Positions 1 to 7,492 of a stretch of DNA of 26,026 bases are shown in pieces. The number at the start of each line of letters is the position of its first letter. Within the stretch, counting starts at the first letter, position 1. The stretch comes from Bacillota bacterium (lineage in GTDB: Bacteria > Bacillota > Sulfobacillia > RBS10-35 > JAJYVN01). The notes below the pieces were generated by a model. The model had not been told where the DNA came from. It was given only the letters and a program-made list of their open reading frames with translations, and ran no database searches. Where the stretch lies: assembly GCA_021791995.1 (NCBI GenBank), contig JAJYVN010000010.1, positions 1 through 26,026 of the forward strand, given 5' to 3'. A program made the translations under genes and the position numbers.

Positions 1-148
1 ACCCGACGCAAGCGCAAGGGGGTCGACCCTTCTCCGCAAGAGGAACCAAGGGCAACCGACGCAGGCCGGATTGGGGCGGTGCGAACGACGCATGTCTTGA
101 TGTGTCAGGCAAATCGGGCAGCGGTCGACACCACTCGAGGTCTGCCTC

Positions 149-442
149 ATGCCGCTGTTTGTGCCGGAGGCCATCTGCCCGCTTCGGCTCCAAACCACAG
201 GAAAAACACGCTTCCAACCGCAACTCTACCTGCTTCGTACCCCTTCAGACGTTCCCCTGCCGGTCGACAAGGCCGCGACCGATTCACCGCCGCATGCCTG
301 GGATGTTCCGTTCACCGTTTGGGCGCTGAGACAACCGCCCTTCGAAAACGAAGCTGCGTCTCGGATCGCGCCGAACCCGCCGACGGCGAAGGGATGCACG
401 TCGCCCACGGCGGTGTCAACAACCCAGACAACCGGCCGATAA
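149..442 (+). CDS. Possible small hypothetical protein (97 aa), doubtful
   Basis: This is an open frame from an ATG to a TAA that ends 21 bases before the EAL gene on the same strand. I do not recognise the product. It is proline-rich, with no signal peptide, membrane segment or known motif visible. In favour of a real gene: codons in the middle of the frame look ordinary for this genome, and the spacing to the next gene would suit an operon. Against it: no ribosome binding site is obvious before the ATG, the C-terminal third is low in complexity, and two other plus-strand frames are also open here. It may be the remnant of a decayed gene. Confidence 0.25.
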   Translation: MPLFVPEAICPLRLQTTGKTRFQPQLYLLRTPSDVPLPVDKAATDSPPHAWDVPFTVWALRQPPFENEAASRIAPNPPTAKGCTSPTAVSTTQTTGR

Positions 443-463
443 TAAGAGTAGGGGTGGTCGCAC

Positions 464-1699
464 ATGTCGGGAGACCTCGATTTCACTTCGCTCTGGATGG
501 CACTACAACCGATCGTCGACTTGAACGACGGACATATTGTTGGACACGAGGCGCTAGTGCGTGGGCAGCCTGACTCTCCGTGGAGTTCACCCCGAGAAAT
601 CTTTGCGGCAGCCGAACGGAGCGGAAGGGAACAAGACCTAGAAGAAACATGTCGTCGGCTCGCCCTTGGTGCGGGACAGCGACTGCGAGACGAAGAACGG
701 CTCTTCCTGAATGTTGATGAACGGTATGCGCACCTGCCCATCGACGTTGAGACGTCGCAACTCCAGCCGGAACGGGTCGCGGTCGAACTCTCCGAACAAC
801 GTGAAATTGTGGGCCAGGTCCGGGTGCTCGAAGCCATACAGCAGTGGCGACATCGCGGCTACGCGATCGTTCTCGATGACTACGGGAGAGGCCATGCCAG
901 CCTCGCGACGCTGCTTGCGGTTCAGCCCGATATGATCAAAGTAGACCGTCAGATTGTGCGGGGAATCCCCGGTAATGCACGCTACAATGTTGCATTCACG
1001 TCGTTGGTCCAGTTGACGCAGGACCTCGGCATCGAGCTGATTGCGGAAGGCATCGAACGGGCGGATCAGGTCGACGCGTTGCGCCGCCTCGGCGTGCGCC
1101 TGGGCCAGGGGTTTTTCCTGGGCAGGCCAGAGCAACACCCCGCGATGCGTTCGCTGTTGCCCTCGGGGCGAGCGACCGGGGACGATCCTGCGGTAACCGC
1201 GCCCGCAGGTCCAGATACCCTTTCACCGCACTACGAGGCATTTTTCAACCACATTGATGTGCCGGCTTACTTTGTCGATCGCAAACGGACGATCCTCGGA
1301 TGGAACACCGCCGCCGAGCAATTGACAGGCTGGTCAGCCCCGCTTGTCGTCGGTCGGAAGTGTATGGCGAAGATCCTGGATCATATCACTCTGGACGGTG
1401 CGTCGCTCTGCTGGGGCGCATGCCCTCTCGTCCACTGCATGGCCGACGGCGACCAGCACCAAGACACCGTTCGATTGCGTCACCGCTCGGGACAACGGAT
1501 TGAGGTACGAATCCACGCAACTCCTGTGCGCGATGCAAATGGCTCGATTATCGGGGCGATCGAAGTGTTTCGGCCCGCTTCCCACGAAACGGAGGGTGTT
1601 GTCGAGCGAGGCGCTACGTTGTCAGACGAAAGTGATTCCTTCCCACAGCAGAAAGCCACCAAAGGAAACCGCCCACAGGCGGTGGCCATAGCGGAGTGA
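464..1699 (+). CDS. EAL-domain protein with C-terminal PAS domain (putative c-di-GMP phosphodiesterase)
   Basis: A 411-aa cytoplasmic protein with no membrane segment. Residues about 10-225 form an EAL domain, the family that hydrolyses cyclic di-GMP to pGpG. The usual metal and substrate residues are visible: E29 in GHEALVRG, N83 in FLNVDE, ELSE at 108-111, D138-D139 in LDDYG, K159 in IKVD, E195 in AEGIE and Q215 in GQGFF, so it is probably active. Residues about 255-375 form a PAS domain of the type with clustered cysteines (C300, H307, C316, C320, C325), including LCWGACPL. Sensor-first order is more usual, so the EAL-then-PAS order is somewhat odd. No GGDEF domain is present. The ATG start follows a purine-rich stretch, AGGGGTGG. 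It lies head-on to replication and seems monocistronic, apart from the doubtful ORF before it. Confidence 0.85.
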   Translation: MSGDLDFTSLWMALQPIVDLNDGHIVGHEALVRGQPDSPWSSPREIFAAAERSGREQDLEETCRRLALGAGQRLRDEERLFLNVDERYAHLPIDVETSQLQPERVAVELSEQREIVGQVRVLEAIQQWRHRGYAIVLDDYGRGHASLATLLAVQPDMIKVDRQIVRGIPGNARYNVAFTSLVQLTQDLGIELIAEGIERADQVDALRRLGVRLGQGFFLGRPEQHPAMRSLLPSGRATGDDPAVTAPAGPDTLSPHYEAFFNHIDVPAYFVDRKRTILGWNTAAEQLTGWSAPLVVGRKCMAKILDHITLDGASLCWGACPLVHCMADGDQHQDTVRLRHRSGQRIEVRIHATPVRDANGSIIGAIEVFRPASHETEGVVERGATLSDESDSFPQQKATKGNRPQAVAIAE

Positions 1700-1717
1700 C
1701 CCACAGAGCATGGGATC

Positions 1718-1749
1718 GCCTCAGCGGTGGCAAGGCGCGCGGCTGAGGC
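1718..1749 (+). terminator. Possible hairpin after the EAL gene
   Basis: GCCTCAGC at 1718-1725 is complementary to GCTGAGGC at 1742-1749, 18 bases after the EAL stop codon. The 16-base loop is GC-rich and no T-run follows, so it may be a weak terminator or chance. A second imperfect hairpin (GTGCGGT 1811-1817 with ACCGCAC 1846-1852) lies further on. The rest of 1700-1944 holds nothing I recognise. Confidence 0.25.
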
Positions 1750-1944
1750 CCCAAAGACGGCCGAAGAGAGACCCATCCCCCCTCGCGAGCATCCAACTAG
1801 CGCATCGAACGTGCGGTCCCGGCGGATGGACCCGCGTTGCGGATCACCGCACAAGGCCACGCCTAGACGGAAAGGGCGGTAGCCCTGATGCAACGACGGA
1901 CCGCTTCGGGCCGGCGAGCTGCGGATGGAGCAATACTCTCTGTC

Positions 1945-2021
1945 TGGTGCGCCCGGAGGGACTCGAACCCCCGGCACGAGGTTTAGGAAACCTCTGCTCT
2001 ATCCACCTGAGCTACGGGCGC
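1945..2021 (-). tRNA. tRNA-Arg(CCU)
   Basis: Read on the minus strand, this folds as a standard cloverleaf: acceptor GCGCCCG pairing with CGGGCGC, D arm with GCTC/GAGC, anticodon stem GAGGT/ACCTC closing loop TTCCTAA, a five-base variable loop, and a T arm with TTCGAGT in the loop. Anticodon CCT reads the arginine codon AGG. Discriminator A and the CCA end are encoded in the DNA (1945-1948). The gene stands alone between the EAL gene and htrA. Confidence 0.97.
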
Positions 2022-2035
2022 ACCTCACCGAAGAG

Positions 2036-2064
2036 ACCGTATCATGCCGCATTGGATCGGGCAA
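2036..2064 (-). promoter_or_regulatory. Candidate promoter for tRNA-Arg
   Basis: On the minus strand, TTGCCC (2059-2064) and TACGGT (2036-2041) are separated by 17 bases, and the -10 box lies about 14 bases before the tRNA 5' end. Spacing and position are right, but both hexamers are imperfect. Confidence 0.35.
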
Positions 2065-2179
2065 GCCAGATGCGATAACCGTAGCCACCGATCAAAACTT
2101 GCCTTTGGGTCGCGAAGGGGGCATCCTGGAGACGGCGCTGCGTGAATGGGTGGTAAGTCCCGGGTGATCCGTCGAAAAC

Positions 2180-2209
2180 GGGCCCAAAAATCTTGGGCCC
2201 AAAAATCTT
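2180..2209. repeat. 15-bp perfect tandem repeat upstream of htrA
   Basis: GGGCCCAAAAATCTT occurs twice back to back (2180-2194 and 2195-2209). Each unit begins with the palindrome GGGCCC. It lies 55 bp before the htrA start, in the region where its promoter or a regulator site would be expected. No good sigma-A promoter was found around it. Confidence 0.8.
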
Positions 2210-2264
2210 TACATTCGCGCGGTACCCTTAACCCAGATCCGAACGAGATGGGGAGGTGTGCGAT

Positions 2265-3725
2265 ATGTATTGGACGCCTGAGCAGAATCCCGAGGGAGAC
2301 TCAAACCCGAAGGATTCGCCCAATTCCCCTGCGCCCGTCCCCCACCTCGGAGACGATAACGTACCCGAGTCTCCATCGGGGGACGCTCGCAGGGAACTGG
2401 ATTCCGAGCTTGAGTCCGTAACCCACAGAGACGCTGTAGCACCTGCGGCCGCAGGTGAGGGAACGAGCAGTTCCTCCGCGCTCGTGACGGTCCCATTTGC
2501 AACCAGCCAGAGCCCTCGACGGGGACGCTTTTGGCGCGCTGCAGTGATTGCACTTGCGGGAGCAGTCGCCGGCGGCGCCGCTGTGATGCTGATTTCACCG
2601 GCACTGCGCGCCGCAGTGACCGGTCGCCCAAAGATTACTCCGGTAGCGGTTCCCACCGCTGTGCAGTCGTCCAATTCTCCTGCCGTTTCCGTCTACGACA
2701 AACTGGCACCGTCCGTTGTGCTCGTTACCAATGAGCAGGCGGCGCAGGCAGGCATCTTCGGTGAAACGACGAACGCGACGGACTGGGGTAGCGGCGTCAT
2801 CTTCTCCAGCAACGGGTACATCGTGACGAACGATCATGTGGTGGAGAACTCAAGCAAGGTCACGGTTACCCTTTCGAATGGAACGACATACCCTGCGACC
2901 ATCGTGGGGCAGGATCCATCGACCGATCTGGCGGTAATCAAGATCTCGCCGTCGTCACCCCTAACGGCAGCAACCTTCGCGAATTCCAACGATGTGGTTC
3001 CGGGAGAGACGGCCGTCGTAATCGGAAACCCACTCGGAACAGAGGACGAGTTCTCCGTTGATCAGGGAATTGTTAGCGCAATCCGTCCGATGCTCTATGG
3101 CCTAGACCCCTCGCAAGAGCGGGTAACCACCATGATCCAGACGGATGCGGCAATTAACCCGGGCAACTCAGGGGGACCGCTCGCGAACGTCGATGGTCAA
3201 GTGATCGGAATCATCAGCATCAAGACGGTAAGCACGGGCGAGAGCGGCGTGCCCGCGTCGGGCCTCGGCTTCGCGATTCCATCTGACGTGGTTTCCAAGA
3301 TCGCCAACGAGTTAATCCAATACGGCTACTACAAGTGGGCCTACCTTGGCATCGACTTCAACAACGTCAACCCGAATCAGATCACGGGCACTGAGACCCT
3401 AACGATCTCGGGCGTGGAGGATCCCGGGCCATCCTACGGCAAACTGCAGGCAGGTGATGTGATTACATCCTGGAACGGTCAAGCGGTCGACAACTACTAT
3501 GCTTTGGTGGAGGATATCACGCAGGCCAGTCCCGGTCAGACCGTGGCGTTGGGAATTACCCGAGACGGCAAAGCGATGACCGTCGACATCACCCTAGGCA
3601 CCGAGCCAAAGAGCATGGCCCTTGACCAGGGAACGTCGTCTACGACGGCGCCGGTAGCGCCTTCATCGAGCAGTGGCTATGGATTCCCGTTTGGGGGTCC
3701 CGGCGGCCTCTTCGGTGGGGGATAA
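2265..3725 (+). CDS. htrA: HtrA/DegP-family membrane-anchored serine protease
   Basis: A 486-aa trypsin-like quality-control protease that degrades misfolded proteins outside the membrane. Order: about 90 polar, probably disordered cytoplasmic residues; one transmembrane helix after RRGRFWR (AAVIALAGAVAGGAAVMLI); protease domain with catalytic triad H191 (TNDHVV), D221 (STDLAV) and S302 (GNSGGPL); a C-terminal PDZ domain with LQAGDVITSWNGQ; and a short glycine/phenylalanine-rich tail. This layout matches HtrA/HtrB/YyxA proteins of Firmicutes, which are larger at the N-terminus than secreted DegP. ATG at 2265 was chosen because GGGGAGGTG ends 6 bases before it; an in-frame GTG at 2256 lies within that site. 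It stands alone, convergent with clpB, a second protein-quality gene. No two-component system (such as CssRS) lies nearby. An HtrA/HtrB/YyxA-type assignment is firm, but the paralogue is not. Confidence 0.95.
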   Translation: MYWTPEQNPEGDSNPKDSPNSPAPVPHLGDDNVPESPSGDARRELDSELESVTHRDAVAPAAAGEGTSSSSALVTVPFATSQSPRRGRFWRAAVIALAGAVAGGAAVMLISPALRAAVTGRPKITPVAVPTAVQSSNSPAVSVYDKLAPSVVLVTNEQAAQAGIFGETTNATDWGSGVIFSSNGYIVTNDHVVENSSKVTVTLSNGTTYPATIVGQDPSTDLAVIKISPSSPLTAATFANSNDVVPGETAVVIGNPLGTEDEFSVDQGIVSAIRPMLYGLDPSQERVTTMIQTDAAINPGNSGGPLANVDGQVIGIISIKTVSTGESGVPASGLGFAIPSDVVSKIANELIQYGYYKWAYLGIDFNNVNPNQITGTETLTISGVEDPGPSYGKLQAGDVITSWNGQAVDNYYALVEDITQASPGQTVALGITRDGKAMTVDITLGTEPKSMALDQGTSSTTAPVAPSSSSGYGFPFGGPGGLFGGG

Positions 3726-3729
3726 AACA

Positions 3730-3770
3730 GACGCGAGATCGGCCGGCAGGGGTGCCGTCCATCTCGCGTC
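3730..3770 (+). terminator. Hairpin just after htrA
   Basis: GACGCGAGAT (3730-3739) is perfectly complementary to ATCTCGCGTC (3761-3770), starting five bases past the htrA stop codon. The inner part GGC...GCC can extend it. No T-run follows. The position suggests a terminator or a 3'-end stabiliser. Confidence 0.5.
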
Positions 3771-3789
3771 ATAGACCATCCCACGCAGA

Positions 3790-3821
3790 AGATAGGGAAG
3801 GGATTCTCCCCTTCCCTATCT
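3790..3821. terminator. Perfect 13-bp hairpin between htrA and clpB
   Basis: AGATAGGGAAGGG (3790-3802) pairs perfectly with CCCTTCCCTATCT (3809-3821) around a six-base loop. It is symmetric, so it could act on either strand. There is no T-run beyond the stem. Confidence 0.5.
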
Positions 3822-4095
3822 GACTCCAGAACCCAGGGGCGCATTCCGACGCCGAGTCCCCAAGTCGATGCCCTGTCCGCTACTCGTCCGTTGTCATGTC
3901 GACCACAGACGGGTAGGTTTTTGTCCCAGCGACCCCGTCGCCGGCTCACGCGCAGCCCACACCGCCTGTACAACGCGCCCGTGGAACGGTTCGTGACCGC
4001 ATGCGGATCAACACACAGGCCCAGCCCTCAACAGTCGTGGGCATCGACTCGTCGTACCGCCCTCCTCCACCGTTCGGTTCAACCCCTACCGCGTC

Positions 4096-4135
4096 GAGGA
4101 AAGGCGCAGGCGGGAAGCCACCTGCGCCTTTCCTC
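4096..4135 (-). terminator. Terminator hairpin of clpB (probably bidirectional)
   Basis: GAGGAAAGGCGCAGG (4096-4110) pairs perfectly with CCTGCGCCTTTCCTC (4121-4135). The GC core is flanked by AAA/TTT within the stem, as in bidirectional intrinsic terminators. It lies 38 bases after the clpB stop codon. Confidence 0.6.
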
Positions 4136-4173
4136 CGGTCTACGTGCGCCGAACACCGAGAACAGCTCTCGTG

Positions 4174-6831
4174 CTACGCGGGCAACGTTCCGTTCCGCTC
4201 TGCGGCACTCCCCACGGTTACTGCCTCTGTACGGCCATTCGTGCGGAACACCACCCTTCCGTCCTGGACATCGGCCACGATTCGATCTCCTTCGACGAAC
4301 TCCCCTTGGAGGACATTCAGGGCGAGTGGGTTCAGAACCAACTGCTGTACCGTGCGCTTCAGCGGCCGGGCACCGTACGCGGAATCAAACCCTGTCTCGG
4401 CAAGGAACGCATCGAGGGCGGGCGTTGTTTCCAAGGCGAGGCCACGCTGTCGCAGCAACTGTCGTACCCGGCCAATCTGGAGATCGACAATGCGGCGGAT
4501 CTCGGGCTGACCGAGTGCATGGAAGATGAGAATCTCGTCGACGCGGTTAAGGAATTCGGGCCGGAAGTGTGCCTGTACCGCATCCATCACATGACGACGC
4601 ATTTCGCTTTCGTCACCATGGAACTCCGCGATCCACTGACTGCCAAGATTGCTCGTCATGATCAACACAGTGTTGCGGAAGTCCACTGTACGGCCCTGTC
4701 CGTCCGTCAGACGACCATCGTCCAGCACCTGCAGGAGGAGGTTGAAGACGTCCGGATGTGCCTTTTCGATCTCATCAAAAAGAACGACGGCATACGGTCG
4801 ACGGCGTACCGCCTCCGTCAACTGGCCACCCTCGTCGTATCCCACATATCCCGGAGGCGCTCCGATCAGACGGGCTACCGCGTGCTTTTCCATGTACTCC
4901 GACATGTCGATCCGCACCAACCGGCGTTCGTCATCAAACAGAAATTCAGCGAGGGCGCGCGAGAGTTCGGTTTTGCCAACTCCCGTCGGACCAAGAAAAA
5001 TGAAGCTTCCCAGGGGCCGATCGGGGTCCTGCAACCCAGCTCGCGCCCGCCTCATGGCCTGCGAGACAGCGGCCACGGCGTCCGCCTGTCCCACCACACG
5101 CGCGGACAGGTGCTCTTCCATATGAACGAGCTTCTGTACCTCGCCCTGAAGCAAGCGGCTTACCGGAATGCCGGTCCATCGAGCGACAACAGCGGCAACA
5201 TCCTCTTCGTCGACGGTGTCCTTCAGGAGCCTCGTTCGCGTCGTTCCATTCGTTGTCGCCGTGTCACTCGCTTGCTCCGCTTCGCGCAGCCGGCGCTCCA
5301 ACTCAGGTAGCTTCCCATATCGCAACTCGGCAGCACGATCATATTGGAGGGAACGCTCTGCTTGTTCAGCGTTCACTTTGAGTTGCTCGATTTGTGCCTT
5401 CAACTCGGACGCCTCCGCCAGCCGTGCCTTCTCGTGTTCCCAGCGCGCCGTCAGCGCCGTTGCGCGCTCACGCGCGTCCGCCAATTCCTTTTCGAGCCGC
5501 GCTAGCCGTTCCCGGGAGCCAGGGTCTTCTTCCTTCTGCAGCGCCTGACGCTCGATTTCCATTTGGGTGGCGTGCCGGTTCAAGGAGTCCAATTCTGCAG
5601 GCACCGAATCGATTTCCGTTCGCAGGCGAGCCGCGGCTTCATCCACCAGATCGATCGCCTTATCCGGCAGGAAGCGATCCGAGATATAGCGGTGGCTGAG
5701 GGTTGCTGCCGCGACAAGCGCGGCGTCGCGAATGCGCACCCGGTGGTGCAACTCATATCGCTCCCGGAGCCCGCGTAGGATGCTGATGGTGTCCTCCACG
5801 GACGGCTCCCCGACCATGATCGGCTGGAACCGCCGTTCCAGCGCGGCGTCCTTTTCAATGTGCTTGCGGTATTCATCCAGGGTGGTTGCACCCAACATAT
5901 GTAACTCGCCGCGGGCCAATTTGGGCTTGAGCATGTTCGATGCGTCCATCGCGCCTTCCGCAGCACCAGCCCCTACAACGGTGTGGAGCTCGTCGATGAA
6001 AAGGATGATCTCCCCCTCCGCGCGTTCGACCTCCCGCAAAACCGCCTTCAGTCGCTCCTCGAACTCGCCGCGGAATTTTGCGCCCGCAACAAGCGCTCCC
6101 ATATCCAACGCCACGATTCGTTTCTCGCGCAAACTGTCCGGGACGTCTCCGCGGACGATGCGGCGAGCTAATCCTTCAACAATTGCTGTCTTGCCAACCC
6201 CCGGTTCGCCGATCAGCACAGGATTATTTTTTGTGCGGCGTGACAGGACCTCAATGCAGCGCCGGATCTCCTCATCGCGCCCGATAACGGGATCCAGCTT
6301 CTCTCGTCGCGCCAAGGCCGTAAGGTCTCGCCCATACTTCTCGAGCGCCTGGTACGTTGACTCCGGATTGGTACTTGCCACTCGTTGCCCACCGCGAACC
6401 TTCTCCAGAGCCGCCAGAATCTGCTCCCGTCCCGCGCCAGCTCCGGTGAGGATCCGGGCTGTCTCCCGCGCGCGGCGGGAATCGGTCAAGGACAACAGGA
6501 GGTGTTCGGTGGAGATGAAATCATCATGCATCTGTGCCGCTTCCGCCTCTGCCTGTTCAAGGACCTGCCTGGTTACCGCCGGCAAGGCGGTCTGCGCCAT
6601 CTGTCCGGATTGTTGCGGCAAGCGCGACAATACATCTTCCGTCTGGCTCGCCAGGGATGCCGGATCAAGGTTCAACTGTCGCAGAACCGCCGCCGGTACA
6701 CCTTCCTCCTCTGCCAACAACGCAAGGAGAAGATGCTCCGGCAAAAGCTCGGGATTGCCGCGTCGCTCGGCCTCATTTTGTGCCGATAGGAGGGCCTGTT
6801 GCGCACGCTCGGTATATCGTTGAATGTTCAT
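4174..6831 (-). CDS. clpB: ATP-dependent chaperone ClpB
   Basis: An 885-aa Hsp100 disaggregase, which threads aggregated proteins through a hexameric ring with help from DnaK. Clp_N repeats occupy about 1-145. The first AAA+ domain has Walker A GEPGVGKT (208-215) and Walker B ILFIDE (276-281). A long charged coiled-coil middle domain spans about 410-530, which separates ClpB from ClpC and ClpA. The second AAA+ domain has Walker A GPTGVGKT (614-621) and Walker B VVLFDE (682-687). No ClpP-binding loop was recognised. The C-terminus carries about 20 extra polar residues, so the protein is slightly longer than the usual 855-870. The ATG of MNIQRYTE was chosen because family homology starts there and AGGTGAGG precedes it; the frame is open 33 codons further, but that part contains the promoter. 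It is monocistronic and divergent from the yqhV-like gene. Confidence 0.97.
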   Translation of the reverse strand: MNIQRYTERAQQALLSAQNEAERRGNPELLPEHLLLALLAEEEGVPAAVLRQLNLDPASLASQTEDVLSRLPQQSGQMAQTALPAVTRQVLEQAEAEAAQMHDDFISTEHLLLSLTDSRRARETARILTGAGAGREQILAALEKVRGGQRVASTNPESTYQALEKYGRDLTALARREKLDPVIGRDEEIRRCIEVLSRRTKNNPVLIGEPGVGKTAIVEGLARRIVRGDVPDSLREKRIVALDMGALVAGAKFRGEFEERLKAVLREVERAEGEIILFIDELHTVVGAGAAEGAMDASNMLKPKLARGELHMLGATTLDEYRKHIEKDAALERRFQPIMVGEPSVEDTISILRGLRERYELHHRVRIRDAALVAAATLSHRYISDRFLPDKAIDLVDEAAARLRTEIDSVPAELDSLNRHATQMEIERQALQKEEDPGSRERLARLEKELADARERATALTARWEHEKARLAEASELKAQIEQLKVNAEQAERSLQYDRAAELRYGKLPELERRLREAEQASDTATTNGTTRTRLLKDTVDEEDVAAVVARWTGIPVSRLLQGEVQKLVHMEEHLSARVVGQADAVAAVSQAMRRARAGLQDPDRPLGSFIFLGPTGVGKTELSRALAEFLFDDERRLVRIDMSEYMEKHAVARLIGAPPGYVGYDEGGQLTEAVRRRPYAVVLFDEIEKAHPDVFNLLLQVLDDGRLTDGQGRTVDFRNTVLIMTSNLGSQWIAEFHGDESEMRRHVMDAVQAHFRPEFLNRVDEILIFHALGQPEIRRIVDLQIGRVRQLLRQRGLALETTPALDAFLAETGFDSAYGARPLKRTVQQLVLNPLALNVLQGEFVEGDRIVADVQDGRVVFRTNGRTEAVTVGSAAERNGTLPA

Positions 6832-6901
6832 GTTCCTCACCTGGTTCGGAGTTTGTGACGTCCGATCGGTACAAATGCACCCCACCGGACCTTCCAGGCC
6901 C

Positions 6902-6930
6902 ATCGTAGGCACGCGCTCACCAAAAGTCAA
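6902..6930 (-). promoter_or_regulatory. clpB promoter
   Basis: On the minus strand, TTGACT (6925-6930) and TACGAT (6902-6907) are exactly 17 bases apart, a good vegetative sigma-factor promoter. Transcription would start near 6895, giving a leader of about 65 bases before clpB. Its -35 box lies inside the CtsR-like operator. Confidence 0.7.
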
Positions 6931-6941
6931 GAATGGTCAGG
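6925..6941 (+). promoter_or_regulatory. CtsR-like heat-shock operator at clpB
   Basis: AGTCAAG-AAT-GGTCAGG (6925-6941) resembles the CtsR heptad direct repeat, RGTCAAA-NAN-RGTCAAA, with the central A of the spacer kept: 6 of 7 and 5 of 7 matches. It covers the -35 box of the clpB promoter, as expected for a repressor. CtsR controls clp genes in many Firmicutes; the ctsR gene itself is not in this window. No CIRCE element was seen. Confidence 0.55.
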
Positions 6942-7018
6942 ATTGCACGAGTCGGGCGTCATCGACCGGCACCTCGCTCGGTACCTTAGGAGGGACGTCA
7001 CCCGGGGAGGGACACTCG

Positions 7019-7282
7019 ATGCGGGAACCCCTTGTGAACAGCATGGCCGCGATCCGACTGATATCGGCGACGATCGAAGCCACGGCGGCGGTGCTCATGC
7101 TCCGGTCTGGTCGTGTGGAGACGGCCTTGCGCATCAATGGTCTGCTCGGGTTGGTGGGCCCCACAATCCTGGTCTCTGTCACTGCCATCGGAGTCGCTGG
7201 CCTCGCGGGAAGGTTGCCCTACGGAAAAATGGCGATTATCGGAATGGGCGTGTACCTGATTCTCTTTGGGTCGCGTCCCTGA
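7019..7282 (+). CDS. yqhV: YqhV-like small membrane protein (DUF2619)
   Basis: An 87-aa hydrophobic protein resembling YqhV of Bacillus subtilis. It matches the family pattern: IRLISATIEATAAVLMLRSG at the start, then RINGLLGLVGPTILVSVTAIG, then a final helix (IIGMGVYLILFGS). Three membrane segments are visible at about 8-25, 40-60 and 68-85. The function of the family is unknown; in B. subtilis the gene lies next to the spoIIIA sporulation operon, so its place beside clpB is unusual. The ATG is preceded by GGGGAGG at 8 bases. It is divergent from clpB, and its 3' end nearly touches the oppositely oriented tRNA-Ser gene. Confidence 0.8.
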   Translation: MREPLVNSMAAIRLISATIEATAAVLMLRSGRVETALRINGLLGLVGPTILVSVTAIGVAGLAGRLPYGKMAIIGMGVYLILFGSRP

Positions 7283-7289
7283 CGGCCCG

Positions 7290-7381
7290 TGGCGGGGAGA
7301 GTGGGATTCGAACCCACGAGGCGCTTTCGGGCGCCTACTCGTTTTCAAGACGAGCACCTTCAGCCGCTCGGTCATCTCCCC
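7290..7381 (-). tRNA. tRNA-Ser(UGA)
   Basis: The minus strand folds as a class II tRNA: acceptor GGGGAGA/TCTCCCC, D arm with CCGAGCGGCTGAAGG, anticodon stem CTCGT/ACGAG with loop CTTGAAA (anticodon TGA), a long variable arm GGCGCCCGAAAGCGCC typical of serine tRNAs, and a T loop with TTCGAAT. Discriminator G and CCA are encoded (7290-7293). A good -10 box, TACAAT (7390-7395, minus strand), lies just upstream, but its -35 is poor. serS lies nearby, as in Bacilli. Confidence 0.97.
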
Positions 7382-7492
7382 TTGGGCGCATTGTACTGCA
7401 CGCCGTACGGTCGTGGCGCCATGACCTTCCTGCATGGACCGAACGCCTGCACATGCATGCTAGTGCTAGAGGAATTCAGGGAGGGCAACGAG

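Larger units (their letters stand above)
3726..4173. other. Convergent htrA-clpB intergenic region, no gene seen
   Basis: These 448 bases lie between the stop codons of htrA and clpB. They hold three strong hairpins (listed separately). The middle, about 3825-4090, is open in several frames on both strands, but none has a ribosome binding site or a recognisable product. It could be remnant sequence. Confidence 0.6.

Noticed and set aside
1..463. SRP RNA (ffs) or tadA at the left edge, as expected from Bacilli gene order next to serS and tRNA-Ser
   Set aside because: No SRP tip motif on either strand and no deaminase motifs in any frame.
3677..3973. Minus-strand ORF of 98 codons in the htrA-clpB gap
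   Set aside because: It overlaps the htrA 3' end and two hairpins, and has no ribosome binding site or familiar pattern.
4144..6823. Long plus-strand ORFs (388 and 363 codons) opposite clpB
   Set aside because: They lie entirely antisense to a well-conserved gene, have biased composition and no recognisable domain. High GC content makes such open frames common.
6832..7018. CIRCE (HrcA) element upstream of clpB
   Set aside because: No TTAGCACTC/GAGTGCTAA pair is present; the repeat seen is direct, not inverted, and fits CtsR better.
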